Origin: Cladorhizidae sp. MBARI D1340-BT2
Taxonomy: Eukaryota; Porifera; Demospongiae; Poecilosclerida; Cladorhizidae
Assembly (NCBI GenBank): GCA_028752905.1
Contig: JAQNBH010000011.1
Coordinates: forward strand, 62,001 to 126,000
DNA: 64,000 bases
Reading direction: 5' to 3'
Under the pieces are notes generated by a model. The model was not told where the DNA came from. It ran no database searches and saw nothing but the letters and a program-made list of their open reading frames with translations. Shown in pieces: positions 31,033 through 43,768 of the stretch. Both the position numbers and the translations under genes were made by a program. Numbering within the stretch: position 1 is the first letter of the stretch; every line of letters begins with the position of its first letter.

Positions 31033-33890
31033 CTACACCACACCCTACTATAGTACGCCACACCCTACTATAGTACGCCACACCCTACTATAGTACGCCA
31101 CACCCTACTATAGTATGCCACACCCTACTATAGTACGCCACACCCTACTATAGTACGCCACACCCTACTATAGTACGCCACACCCTACTATAGTACGCCA
31201 CACCCTACTATAGTACGCCACACCCTACTATAGTACGCCACACCCTACTATAGTACGCCACACCCTACTATAGTACGCCACACCCTACTATAGTACGCCA
31301 CACCCTATTATAGTACGCCACACCCTACTATAGTACGCCACACCCTACTATAGTACGCCACACCCTACTATAGTACGCCACACCCTACTATAGTACGCCA
31401 CACCCTACTATAGTACGCCACACCCTACTATAGTACGCCACACCCTACTATAGTACGCCACACCCTACTATAGTACGCCACACCCTACTATAGTACGCCA
31501 CACCCTACTATAGTACGCCACACCCTACTATAGTACGCCACACCCTACTATAGTACGCCACACCCTACTATAGTACGCCACACCCTACTATAGTACGCCA
31601 CACCCTACTATAGTACGCCACACCCTACTATAGTACGCCACACCCTACTATAGTACGCCACACCCTACTATAGTACACCACACCCTACTATAGTGCACCA
31701 CACCCTACTATAGTGCGCCACACCCTACTATAGTACGTCACACCCTACTATAGTACGTCACACCCTACTATAGTACGCCACACCCTACTATAGTACACCA
31801 CACCCTACTATAGTACACCACACCCTACTATAGTACACCACACCCTACTATAGTACACCACACCCTACTATAGTACACCACACCCTACTATAGTACACCA
31901 CACCCTACTATAGTACACCACACCCTACTATAGTACACCACACCCTACTATAGTACACCACACCCTACTATAGTACATCACACCCTACTATAGTACACCA
32001 CACCCTACTATAGTACACCACACCCTACTATAGTACACCACACCCTACTATAGTACACCATACCCTACTATAGTACACCACACCCTACTATAGTACACCA
32101 CACCCTACTATGGCACACCACACCTTACTATGGTACACCACACCCTACTATGGTACACCACACCCTACTATGGCACACCACACCTTACTATAGTACACCA
32201 CATCCTACTATAGTACACCACACCCTACTATAGTACACCACACCCTACTATAGTACACCACACCCTACTATAGTACACTACACCCTACTATAGTACACCA
32301 CACCCTACTATAGTACACCACACCCGACTATAGTACACCACACCCTACTATAGTACACCACACCCTACTATAGTACACCACACCCTACTATAGTACACCA
32401 CACCCTACTATGGTACACCACACCCTACTATGGCACACCACACCTTACTATAGCACACCACACCCTACTATAGTACACCACACCCTACTATGGCACACCA
32501 CACCTTACTATAGTACACCACACCCTACTATAGTACACCACACCCTACTATAGTACACCACACCCTACTATAGTACACCACACCCTACTATAGTACACCA
32601 CACCCTACTATAGTACACCATACCCTACTATAGTACACCACACCCTACTATAGTACACCACACCCTACTATGGCACACCACACCTTACTATGGTACACCA
32701 CACCCTACTATGGTACACCACACCCTACTATGGCACACCACACCTTACTATAGTACACCACATCCTACTATAGTACACCACACCCTACTATAGTACACCA
32801 CACCCTACTATAGTACACCACACCCTACTATAGTACACTACACCCTACTATAGTACACCACACCCTACTATAGTACACCACACCCGACTATAGTACACCA
32901 CACCCTACTATAGTACACCACACCCTACTATAGTACACCACACCCTACTATAGTACACCACACCCTACTATAGTACACCACGCCCTACTATAGTATACCA
33001 CACCCTACTATAGTACACCACACCCTACTATAGTACACCACACCCTACTATAGTACACCACACCCTACTATAGTACACCTCACCCTACTATAGTACACCA
33101 CACCCTACTATAGTGCACCACACCCTACTATGGCCCTACTATAGTACACCACACCCTACTATAGTATACCACACCCTACTATAGTACACCACACCCTACT
33201 ATAGTACACCACACCCTACTATAGTACACCACACCCTACTATAGTACACCACACCCTACTATAGTACACCACACCCTACTATGGCCCTACTATAGTACAC
33301 CACACCCTACTATAGTACACCACACCCTACTATAGAACACCACACCCTACTATAGTACACCACATCCTACTATAGTACACCACACCCTACTATAGTACAC
33401 CACACCCTACTATAGTACACCACACCCTACTATAGTACACTACACCCTACTATAGTACACCACACCCTACTATAGTACACCACACCCTACTATAGTACAC
33501 CACACCCTACTATAGTACACCACACCCTACTATAGTAAACCACACCCTACTATAGTACACCACACCCGACTATAGTACACCACACCCTACTATAGTACAC
33601 CACACCCTACTAAAGTACACCACACCCTACTATAGTACACCACACCCTACTATAGTACACCACACCCTACTATAGTACACCACACCCTACTATAGCACAC
33701 CACACCCTACTATAGTACACCACACTCTACTATAGAGAACCACACCCTACTATAGTACACCACACCCTACTATAGTACATCACACCCTACTATAGTACAC
33801 CACACCCTACTATAGTACACCACACCCTACTATAGTACATCACACCCTACTATAGTACACTACACCCTAGTATAGCACACTACACCAAAG
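31033..33890. repeat. 20-bp satellite-like array, ~142 copies
   Basis: Unit ACCCTACTATAGTACRCCAC. The left third is almost purely GTACGCC, the rest GTACACC, with a sharp switch near 31670-31790. Rare variants (TACCCTAC, TATGGCAC, CATCCTAC, ACACTACACC, CACCCGAC) recur in the same order 560 bp apart (32041-32600 and 32601-33160). Lies in SPTLC1 intron 1. Confidence 0.98.
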
Positions 33891-34490
33891 CACACCAAAC
33901 AGCACACTATGGCTCAGCAGCATATATACTACAGCACCGCACTGCATAATGTGCCAGCACAACACTAGAGACACTACAGCACATACACTACATCAGCTGC
34001 TGAAGCCAGCCACATGTAAAGGTGGCATTGCTCAGAATATGGTGACGATGAAGATTGAGATGAGCTCCCACTTGGTCGCATAGAAGATTATACCAGTTCT
34101 TCGCTGAACAAACAATAGGGGGCGGGACTATATGGTTTTGTTAACAAGTCTTTGCACATATTCATTATAAGATTATGCAAAGACTTTCTAAATTCTAAAG
34201 TGGGGCCTCGTCTCAAAACTTCATCAACACCATATCAGTCATTCTCTAGTGTTTGTATTTTAGTCCATCCACCGTATGAATAGAAGTGATTCTATAGTGT
34301 AACACAATAGCTGTGGAAAACTTTGCACAATAGCATTCATATGCCCAACATAAATGTCATTCCATGCTTGGACAAGGTCGTGGCATCACAAATTTGGGTC
34401 GACTGAGAACAATATGCTAGTAATATTTAGTTGAACCCAATGTTGGTGGAAAACTTCTCCACCGATATTTGGTCACCATTCCTAATTGCC
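33891..34490. other. SPTLC1 first exon region and presumed promoter side
   Basis: Unique sequence around the probable SPTLC1 exon 1 (34035-34081, minus). If that start is right, the promoter lies at about 34082-34400. No TATA box or other motif is convincing. Next to it is a 50-bp minisatellite. Confidence 0.45.
34035..34081 (-). CDS. SPTLC1: SPTLC1 probable exon 1 (start codon exon), with lesions
   Basis: Minus strand. The reading KWELISIFIVTIF ends exactly where exon 2 (APAYH) should join. The spacing of 12 residues from the Trp to APAY equals that in human SPTLC1. An ATG lies at 34081-34079, but it reads ATGCGACC; one more G would give M-A-T-K-W-E-L. The exon as read is 47 nt, one short of 16 codons. 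The junction after TTC reads TGAGCA, where a GTGAGCA donor would be expected, also one G short. Either two 1-base deletions exist in the assembly or the allele, or the true first exon is elsewhere. Confidence 0.5.
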
Positions 34491-34491
34491 T

Positions 34492-36520
34492 ACTTGCAGA
34501 CTGTCTAGGAGCTGCCACTATAGTGCTCATGCACTTGCATACTTGCAGACTGTCTAAGTGTTGCCACTATAGTGATGCATGCACTTGCATACTTGCAGAC
34601 TGTTAAGTGCTGCCACTATAGTGCTCATGCACTTGCATACTTGCAGACTGTCTAAGTGCTGCCACTATAGTGATGCATGCACTTGCATACTTGCAGACTG
34701 TCTAAGTGCTGCCACTATAGTGATGCATGCACTTGCATACTTGCAGACTGTCCAAGTGCTGCCACTATAGTGATGCATGCACTTGCATACTGCCAGACTG
34801 TCCAAGTGTTGCCACTATAGTGATGCATGCACTTGCATACTGCCAGACTGTCTAAGTGCTGCCACTATAGTGATGCATGCACTTGCATACTTGCAGACTG
34901 TCTAAGTGCTGCCACTATAGTGATGCATGCACTTGCATACTTGCAGACTGTCTAAGTGCTGCCACTATAGTGATGCATGCACTTGCATACTTGCAGACTG
35001 TCTAAGTGTTGCCACTATAGTGATGCATGCACTTTCATACTTGCAGACTGTCTAAGTGCTGCCACTATAGTGATGCATGCACTTGCATACTTGCAGACTG
35101 TCTAAGTGCTGCCACTATAGTGATGCATGCACTTGCATACTTGCAGACTGTCTAAGTGCTGCCACTATAGTGATGCATGCACTTGCATACTTGCAGACTG
35201 TCTAAGTGCTGCCACTATAGTGATGCATGCACTTGCATACTTGCAGACTGTCTAAGTGCTGCCACTATAGTGATGCATGCACTTGCATACTTGCAGACTG
35301 TCTAAGTGCTGCCACTATAGTGATGCATGCACTTGCATACTTGCAGACTGTCTAAGTGCTGCCACTATAGTTATGCATGCACTTGCATACTTGCAGACTG
35401 TCTAAGTGCTGCCACTATAGTGCTCATGCACTTGCATACTTGCAGACTGTCTAAGTGTTGCCACTATAGTGATGCATGCACTTGCATACTTGCAGACTGT
35501 CTAAGTGCTGCCACTATAGTGCTCATGCACTTGCATACTTGCAGACTGTCTAAGTGCTGCCACTATAGTTATGCATGCACTTGCATACTTGCAGACTGTC
35601 TAAGTGCTGCCACTATAGTGATGCATGCACTTGCATACTTGCAGACTGTCTAAGTGCTGCCACTATAGTGATGCATGCACTTGCATACTTGCAGACTGTC
35701 TAAGTGCTGCCACTATAGTGCTCATGCACTTGCATACTTGCAGACTGTCTAAGTGCTGCCACTATAGTGCTCATGCACTTGCATACTTGCAGACTGTCTA
35801 AGTGCTGCCACTATAGTGATGCATGCACTTGCATACTTGCAGACTGTCTAGGAGCTGCCACTATAGTTATGCATGCACTTGCATACTTGCAGACTGTCTA
35901 AGTGCTGCCACTATAGTGATGCATGCACTTGCATACTTGCAGACTGTCTAAGTGCTGCCACTATAGTGCTCATGCACTTGCATACTTACAGACTGTCTAA
36001 GTGCTACCACTATAGTGATGAATGCACTTGCATACTTGCAGACTGTCTAAGTGCTGCCACTATAGTGATGCATGCACTTGCATACTTGCAGACTGTCTAG
36101 GAGCTGCCACTATAGTTATGCATGCACTTGCATACTTGCAGACTGTCTAAGTGCTGCCACTATAGTGATGCATGCACTTGCATACTTGCAGACTGTCTAA
36201 GTGCTGCCACTATAGTGCTCATGCACTTGCATACTTACAGACTGTCTAAGTGCTACCACTATAGTGATGAATGCACTTGCATACTTGCAGACTGTCTAAG
36301 TGCTGCCACTATAGTGATGCATGCACTTGCATACTTGCAGACTGTCTAAGTGCTGCCACTATAGTGATGCATGCACTTGCATACTTGCGGACTGTCTAAG
36401 TGCTACCACTATAGTGATGAATGCACTTGCATACTTGCAGACTGTCTAAGTGCTGCCACTATAGTGATGCATGCACTTGCATACTTGCAGACTGTCTAGG
36501 AGCTGCCACTATAGTGATGC
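34492..36520. repeat. 50-bp minisatellite, ~41 copies
   Basis: Unit with GCATGCACTTGCATACTTGC, AGACTGTCTAAGTGCTGCCA and CTATAGTGAT. Five-unit block 35861-36109 is duplicated directly 249 bp further on, including rare variants CTTACAGAC and GCTACCAC. Confidence 0.96.
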
Positions 36521-36824
36521 ATGCACTTCATCTTCTCCTTCCACAACTTTGCAACGCTATACTCTGTTGCTCTTCTATCTCCACCATTCAGCTGACTCTA
36601 GAGCTGCTGGCTCACTTCTTGAGGTGTTAGCAGCTCCTTCTTCATCCAGCATGAGAGAGACAGCTCCAAGTACATAGATGATGGATGGTTCACATTTTGT
36701 ATGCACAGGCGTATTAAGAACTTTAACAGTGATCAAATTTTTAACAAAATCGTCTCAAGTTTGTTAACATAAACTTATTAGATTTTCTATATTTACAGTA
36801 TTTGAATATGTACACACCTGATCA
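36521..36824. other. unassigned unique sequence
   Basis: A plus-strand open stretch (36471-36677) reads peptide-like sequence beyond the repeat, but no family was recognised and no clear exon borders were found. Confidence 0.4.
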
Positions 36825-37598
36825 TAGCAACCAGGCCTAGCTATCCTCCACCATCACTGCTTCATCAGGTGATAGTTATGTAGCAACCAGGCCTAGCTAT
36901 CCTCCGCCATCACTGCTTCATCAGGTGATAGTTATGTAGCAATCAGGCCTAGCTATCCTCCACCATCACTGCTTCATCAGGTGATAGTTATGTAGCAACC
37001 AGGCCTAGCTATCCTCCACCATCACTGCTTCATCAGGTGATAGTTATGTAGCAACCAGGCCTAGCTATCCTCCGCCATCACTGCTTCATCAGGTGATAGT
37101 TATGTAGCAGGCCTAGCTATCCTCCGCCATCACTGCTTCATCAGGTGATAGTTATGTAGCAACCAGGCCTAGCTATCCTCCACCATCACTGCTTCATCAG
37201 GTGATAGTTATGTAGCAACCAGGCCTGCCCTAGCTATCCTCCGCCATCACTGCTTCATCAGGTGATAGTTATGTAGCAATCAGGCCTAGCTATCCTCCAC
37301 CATCACTGCTTCATCAGGTTATAGTTATGTAGCAACCAGGCCTAGCTATCCTCCGCCATCACTGCTTCATCAGGTGATAGTTATGTAGCAACCAGGCCTA
37401 GCTATCCTCCACCATCACTGCTTCATCAGGTGATAGTTATGTAGCAACCAGGCCTAGCTATCCCCCACCATCACTGCTTCATCAGGTGATAGTTATGTAG
37501 CAACCAGGCCTAGCTATCCCCCACCATCACTGCTTCATCAGGTGATAGTTATGTAGCAACCAGGCCTAGCTATCCTCCGCCATCACTGCTTCATCAGG
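36825..37598. repeat. 56-bp minisatellite
   Basis: About 14 copies with CAGGCCTAGCTATCCTCCGC, CATCACTGCTTCATCAGGTG and ATAGTTATGTAGCAAC. Confidence 0.96.
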
Positions 37599-38164
37599 TA
37601 ATGTATGATGACTGGACATTGCCCCCAAAAACTGTTATTGATGAATGAACATTATCACCTACCAGCCAGTCGCTGCTGATACTAGCTTGTCACTAGACGA
37701 CTGGCAGTTGCTGCTGATAAATTACTAGCTTGTCACTCGACTACTGGCAGTTGCTGTCAATAGATTACTAGCTTGTTGATGCAGTGCTTTTCTTGGTGAG
37801 TGTCTTGGAACAAATTAACATTTTATCTATGAAAAAATAGTTAAACTGTTTTGGATACAAAACACAACTAGGTGAACACCATATAGCATGACAATCATTT
37901 TAATATTCACAGATGAGGACTAACAAGAATTTGCAGGTTCGTGGATATAACATTTGCAATAACATTTGCACATTTTATAGTTGTGAAAACTGCAAGTATG
38001 AACATATCCCTCACACAGCCTGTACGGAGAGCTCTTCACTAACATGAAAATCCTGCTTCATCGCTATAGCACCACATCGCTACTTTTTTATTTAGAGCTA
38101 ACACTGCTTGTAGTCCATCCACTAGCAGTAGCCAAGGACTGAGAGAGAAATTTTTTTAAAATTT
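37599..38164. other. unassigned unique sequence
   Basis: Holds two imperfect copies of CTGGCAGTTGCTG...TTACTAGCTTG (37650-37770). On the minus strand a possible terminal exon (after TTCTCTCTCAG near 38137) ends with TAAATAAA near 38092. It is too short to identify. Confidence 0.35.
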
Positions 38165-38382
38165 TTTTAAAAACAGGCCTCTTCTTCCCTGCTCCAGGTG
38201 TGGGCAGGGTACACACGAGCCTCTTCTTCCCTGCTCCAGGTGTGGGCAGGGTACACACGAGCCTCTTCTTCCCTGCTCCAGGTGTGGGAAGGGTACACAC
38301 GAGCCTCTTCTTCCCTGCTCCAGGTGTGGGCAGGGCACACACGAGCCTCTTCTTCCCTGCTCCAGGTGTGGGCAGGGCACAT
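38165..38382. repeat. 42-bp minisatellite
   Basis: Five copies of CTCTTCTTCCCTGCTCCAGG + TGTGGGCAGGGTACACACGAGC. 42 is a multiple of three, giving several open frames. Confidence 0.95.
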
Positions 38383-39092
38383 TCTCACGTCAAATAAGTA
38401 CCTGTTGCTCCAGAAAGCATATTTAGGTCAGCAAAACTAGGACTGGTTGGTGAATTCAACTTCTCTCTTGTTCCTGAACATGCAGGATGAATGGTTGAGG
38501 GCTTAAGACGTTGTTCAGCAATGACTACACACATTTGTATGATTGTCAACCAACCAAGTGCATGTGGGGGTCAAGGGTTAAGTGCATGTGGGGGTCAAGG
38601 GTTAAGCACCTTTCAACAAAGCACTGAAAGGGACCAGCTTGCAAAACCAATCTAGTGGTCTGCTGCACGCTGAACAGAACATTGCTGAAGGGACAGTCCG
38701 AAGACAGCACTTCATGAAGACATTAGAACACATGATCACAAATTTAATGATGAATTGTTGAGCACTTCTTGCGTGTTCTTTATTGTATTTCCAGGCAGTC
38801 TTCTTGGAAGACCTCAGGTCAAAGTTCAAACTAGTAACAAAGTGCCATTTAAACCATCGGAATACTAGCCACTGTACCAGCTAGTGACAGAACACTTTTA
38901 ATGCCGGTCTCGCTTGGCCTGGGAGTTTTGCTTCTGAGGCTTACGGTTACAGCAAGAACACCTACCTATACCTCTGAAACAAACCTCCATACCACTAACT
39001 AACCCAGAATCACCTAGCCTTATGTGGTCCACGAGGGATTTTTTTATCAGTGAATTATTATGCATCTGGTCCATTCTTTCATGAGCAGAAAA
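38383..39092. other. unassigned unique sequence with a 24-bp direct repeat
   Basis: AAGTGCATGTGGGGGTCAAG is present twice (38558 and 38580). Minus-strand open frames at 38602-38829 and 38898-39098 were not recognised. Confidence 0.4.
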
Positions 39093-40258
39093 CATCATCT
39101 ATGGTAGAACCTTCATCATCTATGGTAGAACCTTCAGCATCTATGGTAGAACCTTCATCTATGGTAGAACCTTCAGCATCTATGGTAGAACCTTCATCTA
39201 TGGTAGAACCTTCATCATCTATGGTAGAACATTCAGCATCTATGGTAGAACCTATGGTAGAACCTTCATCACCTAAGGTAGAACCTTCATCTATGGTAGA
39301 ACCTTCAGCATCTATGGTAGAACCTTCAGCATCTATGGTAGAACCTTCAGCATCTATGGTAGAACCTATGGTAGAACCTTCATCACCTAAGGTAGAACCT
39401 TCATCACCTAAGGTAGAACCTTCATCTATGGTAGAACCTTCATCATCTATGGTAGAACCTTCAGCATCTATGGTAGAACCTTCATCATCTGTGGTAGAAC
39501 CTTCATCATTTATGGTAGAACCTTCAGCATCTATGGTAGAACCTTCATCATTTATGGTAGAACCTTCATCATTTATGGTAGAACCTTCAGCATCTATGGT
39601 AGACCCTTCATCATTTATGGTAGAACCTTCAGCATCTATGGTAGAACCTTCATCTCATTTATGGTAGAACCTTCATCATTTATGGTAGAACCTTCAGCAT
39701 CTATGGTAGACCCTTCATCATCTATGGTAGAACCATCAGCAACTATGGTAGACCCTTCATCATTTATGGTAGAACCTTCAGCATCTATGGTAGAAGCTTC
39801 ATCATCTATGGTAGAACCTTCATCATCTATGGTAGAACCTTCATCGTCTATGGTAGAACCTTCATCATCTATGGTAGAACCTTCATCATCTATGGTAGAA
39901 CCTTCAGCATCTATGGTAGAACCTTCAGCATGTATGGTAGAACATTCAGCATTTATGGTAGAACCTTCAGCATCTATGGTAGAACCTTCAGCATCTATGG
40001 TAGAACCTTCAGCATCTATAATAGACTCATCATCTAAGGTAGAACCTTCAGCATCTATGGTAGAACCTTCAGCATCTATGGTAGACCCTTCATCATCTAT
40101 GGTAGAACCTTCAGCATCTATGGTAGACCCTTCATCATCTAAGGTGTAGAACATACAGCATCTATGGTAGAATCTTCAGCATCTATGGTAGAACCTTCAG
40201 CATCTATGGTAGAACCTTCAGTATCTATGGTAGAACCTTCATCATCTATGGTAGAACT
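39093..40258. repeat. 21/18/12-bp minisatellite
   Basis: About 57 units based on ATGGTAGAACCTTCAGCATC + T, shortened forms lacking CAGCATCT or TCATCT. All lengths are multiples of three, giving MVEPSAS-type frames on plus and STIDDEG-type on minus. Confidence 0.96.
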
Positions 40259-43200
40259 TTTGGTGATAAATGGCAATTGCTCTGGCTGAAAACATGTAAG
40301 GTATCTTGCACCACCAGACTTTGCACAAAAAGGGTCTACTGGTCGCTTTTCCCTTGGACTCCTCCTACCTTATCTCCGTCTGTATCTGACAATGAACTAT
40401 TAGAGCTGGCAGTAGGTGCGCTTCGTCACTAATTATGCTGACCCAGAACAAGTGCTAGGCATAACATGCACATTTTAGGGCATAGCCCTGCTGAATATCA
40501 TGAGATTGCAGAATGATACAACCGTTCAAAAAGAATTGTCTAAAATCAATCGTTTGTACAGTGCGTTTAAAAACTTGGGAGGCGGTGCCTAGAGAGTTGC
40601 TTTACTTGTAATAAAAATATTGTAGGCTAATTATATAGGTATCCAGGGTAACCGTGACGCCGAACTCATCTTACCGTGCCATCTTTGTGGTTTATGTGTG
40701 CGAGCGTGTAAAGTGGGCCAAATGCGTGTGCAGTGCGTGTCACACGGGAGGTGCATGTATCACACGGGTGGTGTGTGTGTCACACGGGCAGTGCATATAA
40801 CTTGACTGGTCTGTCAGAGTGATGATTATCTGTGGCTCTAATACTTCTATAGCAAAAGCCCTAGCTATAGTGCACTATGTGCTATTTCATGAAAAAGGAA
40901 GACGGAACAGTGTTACTACAAGTCCATGATCTTAACAGTATCAGTATCAGTTGCAAGTTAGCAGGTATGAGAAACACCATTACACATGCAAAACAAAGAT
41001 GACAAATGTGTCTTCACTGGCAGCTCCCTTTATAAATGCCACCCTTTCAGAAAGGGAAGATATATGATTTTGAAAAGGGGGGGGGGGTTCAGGCAGGTGT
41101 TATGGGGGAATGGTCACACAGACCCTGTGGTAGCTATCCTATCAATTATTGGGCTACACACATGATCAGCAGCAGCTAGTTAACTATTTCTGTTTTCTGG
41201 TCCATTACCTCAAGGAAATAAGACTTGATAGCATCAAATACTGTAGCTGGAGGGGAATCTGGAGAAGACATTTCGCTTTAAACTCGACCACACCGTACGA
41301 CACTTTGCGTGCTTCAGGAGTCGCTGGCTGACCTTTATCGTGCTGCGCTTAATTAGACAGCGCCAGGGTCAGCGTCAGGGTTGCCCCTCCCCCCAGTGAT
41401 GGCAATACTAATAATTATTGTCGTACTGAACTCCAACCGCCATAACCTAGTTCACCACATACATTAAATAATAATAGAGATGGGGAATAGACTTTAGCTA
41501 GTATGCATTTCCCTCATTCCCTCTTCTGTCTTTCCTCCAACTTCTTGTGTCATACGAATTCCTGTCCACTTTTTAAACCCTAGTATGCTAAGCACGAATT
41601 ATATTATTTTATTAGTGCAATTCCCATAAGGGAATTCACTTCCAAAATGTATTATTAGTTTATCTTCTAACTCGACCTTTAAAGACATTTAATTTAAAGG
41701 GGGGGGAATCTTGCCATTTAACTAAATTAACTTAGTGAGCTATAGTAGATCCTTTTTGTTTCTTTACTGTTTGTCTTGTTATCGCTTCCCTTGTTCATGG
41801 TTCACCTCAATATTAGCTCTCAGCTAGTTGGTCCACCCAAATACTGTGTGTTGTTGTGCATTGAAAGTTTTATTAAAAAAATAAAAAATTAAAATTAAAA
41901 AAATCTCACATCATCAGGTGCTGAACATAATAGTATTGGATTACTCAGTTAGGCTGTGGGAATTTTTAAAAAAGGGGGGGGGAGGGATTTGAGAAGAGGT
42001 TAGTTATTACAACTTATAGGTAGTATTTGCCAAGTGCTCCCCCTGTTGCCTGCCAGCCCTAGCAAAAAAATATATTATTACAGGGCAAGACCCACATGTA
42101 ATAGACATGTAATAGACATGTAATAGACATGTAATAGATATGTAATAGACATGTAATAGACATGTAATAGACATGTAATAGACACTAGGAAGATTGACCT
42201 AAATATCAGTATAATATATATATCGCTACTTACAAATTATCGCTTTCAGAAATCTGAACAAATTCACAGAAGTAGTGAGGGATCTGACCTCTACTGCACC
42301 TATTGGCAAAACTCAAGGGTGCTTCTTACTTCTTCTAGATTTTTGGTGTTATAAAGACCTACGGTGCTAATCTGATCTCCTACAGCTCACTTCAACCTAT
42401 TTTCTCAGTCTGAAGACTTAGTTATGCAAGAGCCACCACAAAATAAAGCGAGGTAGTAGATTGCTTCAAGTCCATACACACCACAAGACACAGTAACTAA
42501 GACATTGTAGATTATATGTTAGACTCCACCTGTCAGCTAGCTAGAGTATCATTCACATCAAAAGATTTAGCTCAGGACCTGACCTAGTTCAGGTGCATTT
42601 TATAATTAGCCAATTGAATAGTGCAAATCTATTGAAATTGGATTAGGTCAGCTTGTGGTGATGGTTCTTCGGATAATACTTCTGCAAGCAGCCCTGAACT
42701 CCTTGGTGAAAGTACTTTATCAGTGAGGCTTCAATCACTAGTAATGGACTCGCTTGTCATGATGCTGTGCCCAATTGTCCTCTTTCATATGACATAGATT
42801 AGGGGTTCTTGCTTCAGAACAGGTGCAAGGCAATTCTATGACAAACTCACACAAGTATAACTACCTCACATAGAAGCACCATGGAACTGACTTTGTACTT
42901 ATGAAGTGACAAAGAAAGGTACGAATTCCACTTACTTTCCATCCCTCCCAGGGTGATGGCTACTGTAAGTACTGCGCTAAGCCAAATGGGGAAAGGTCTC
43001 TGGGGGTACTCGAGTTAAAACACCTTTCTGAAACTTCAGCAAGGCTAAGGGCATGGATATCTTACTACCCATGATGCTTTGAGTTCCACCATGATGTCAT
43101 GATGATTGGAAAATCATTTACGAAACCAGGGTCGGTAGTTTTATACAGAGAAGCGTCGAGAACTGTCAGATAAAAACAAACACATCCTGTCAGTCATGGG

Positions 43201-43480
43201 AGACACAACAGTCAAGCTGTGTGGAATGAGGGGTTACCTTTGAGGGGACACAGAGATGACTGGACAGCTGACTGTAACTAACGGGTAATTTCATTGCGAA
43301 CATACTGCCAAGAGTGACCTTATCTTCAGTGAACATTTGGAAGAGGGTAATAAGGACCAGCGCTACATGTCAAGAATGACTCAGATGAGCTTATTGCCCA
43401 CAACGCATGAGATAATCCTGCCACCTCTGAAAAAGGTGCACTACTACAGTCATGGATGATGAAGTTACAGATCCCCATGG
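40259..43480. other. 3.2 kb mostly unique, unassigned
   Basis: No gene recognised on either strand. Contains three copies of a ~20-bp CACACGGG..GTG motif (40738-40795), an 11-base G run at 41088, GT-rich bits and a short 11-bp array at 42095. A plausible small minus-strand exon with consensus borders around 40357-40400 could not be assigned. Confidence 0.4.
42095..42184. repeat. 11-bp tandem repeat
   Basis: About eight copies of ATGTAATAGAC, one with ATGTAATAGAT. Confidence 0.95.
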
Positions 43481-43489
43481 AAACCAGGA

Positions 43490-43725
43490 GGTATATACTG
43501 TCCCTCTGTTTGAGGTATATTGATATGACTGGCCAGAGCCTCATATCAGGGAAGACTTCATTGACTTGCTCTATCTAGAGAGGGCTACTGGACAATATGT
43601 GGCCAGTGATATCCGGGAACTTCTCACCAAATGTGGCTTGAATGTGGAGAGCAGTTATTTGATGGTGCTGCAGCAATGGCTGGTGAGAAAAGTGGAGTGA
43701 TCAGGGGGAAAACTACCTTGCGATA
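43490..43725 (+). pseudogene. hAT transposase fragment (ZMYM1/DUF4371 type), part 1
   Basis: Plus-strand frames read SLCLRYIDMTGQ-like, REDFIDLLYLERATGQYVAS, DIRELLTKCGLNVES and, after a frameshift, LFDGAAAMAGEKSGVIRGK. This matches the RYVD..IREDF......TG..LA..I...L...GL...RGQ.YDGA..M.G...GV block of hAT transposases of the ZMYM1/DUF4371 class. Confidence 0.8.
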
Positions 43726-43768
43726 TATATACACATTCTCAATGAACTCTCAGTTGACGTAATAACAT

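Larger units (their letters stand above)
3924..34081 (-). other. SPTLC1: SPTLC1 gene, serine palmitoyltransferase subunit 1 (exons 1-9, 3' part missing)
   Basis: Gene span built from nine minus-strand exons listed separately. SPTLC1 pairs with SPTLC2/3 in the ER membrane; the complex condenses L-serine with palmitoyl-CoA, the first step of sphingolipid synthesis. SPTLC1 is the subunit without the PLP-binding lysine. Exons 2-9 total 840 nt, i.e. 280 codons, with every exon phase matching the next. The order of segments is membrane anchor (APAYH), EELIDDW, DGKDCIN..FNFLGLL, YGVGSCGPRGFYG, VHLDLE, YSYGF, IPAYSKK, RHNDM and LEESLSFGVLG, as in animal SPTLC1. Human residues Cys133 and Val144, the HSAN1 neuropathy sites, are conserved here (GSCGPRGF and the V of VHLDLE). 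The exons after SFGVLG (MEN..GGF, DHQRLSG, SASLPP) were not found and probably lie left of position 1. Introns range from 71 bp to 11.9 kb and carry most of the minisatellites. Identification is from recognised family sequence; expression is not shown. Confidence 0.93.

Noticed and set aside
31033..36520. Regular short repeats resembling CRISPR arrays
   Set aside because: Units are directly adjacent with no unique spacers, there are no cas genes, and the context is a eukaryotic intron.
38780..38850. Plus-strand AVFLEDLRSKFKL after TATTTCCAG, resembling a DDRGK1 exon
   Set aside because: Only 13 residues, with neither the preceding nor the DDRGK-motif exon found nearby.
39050..40154. MVEPSAS/STIDDEG repeat proteins
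   Set aside because: Units of 21, 18 and 12 bp keep frames open on both strands; no domain outside the array.
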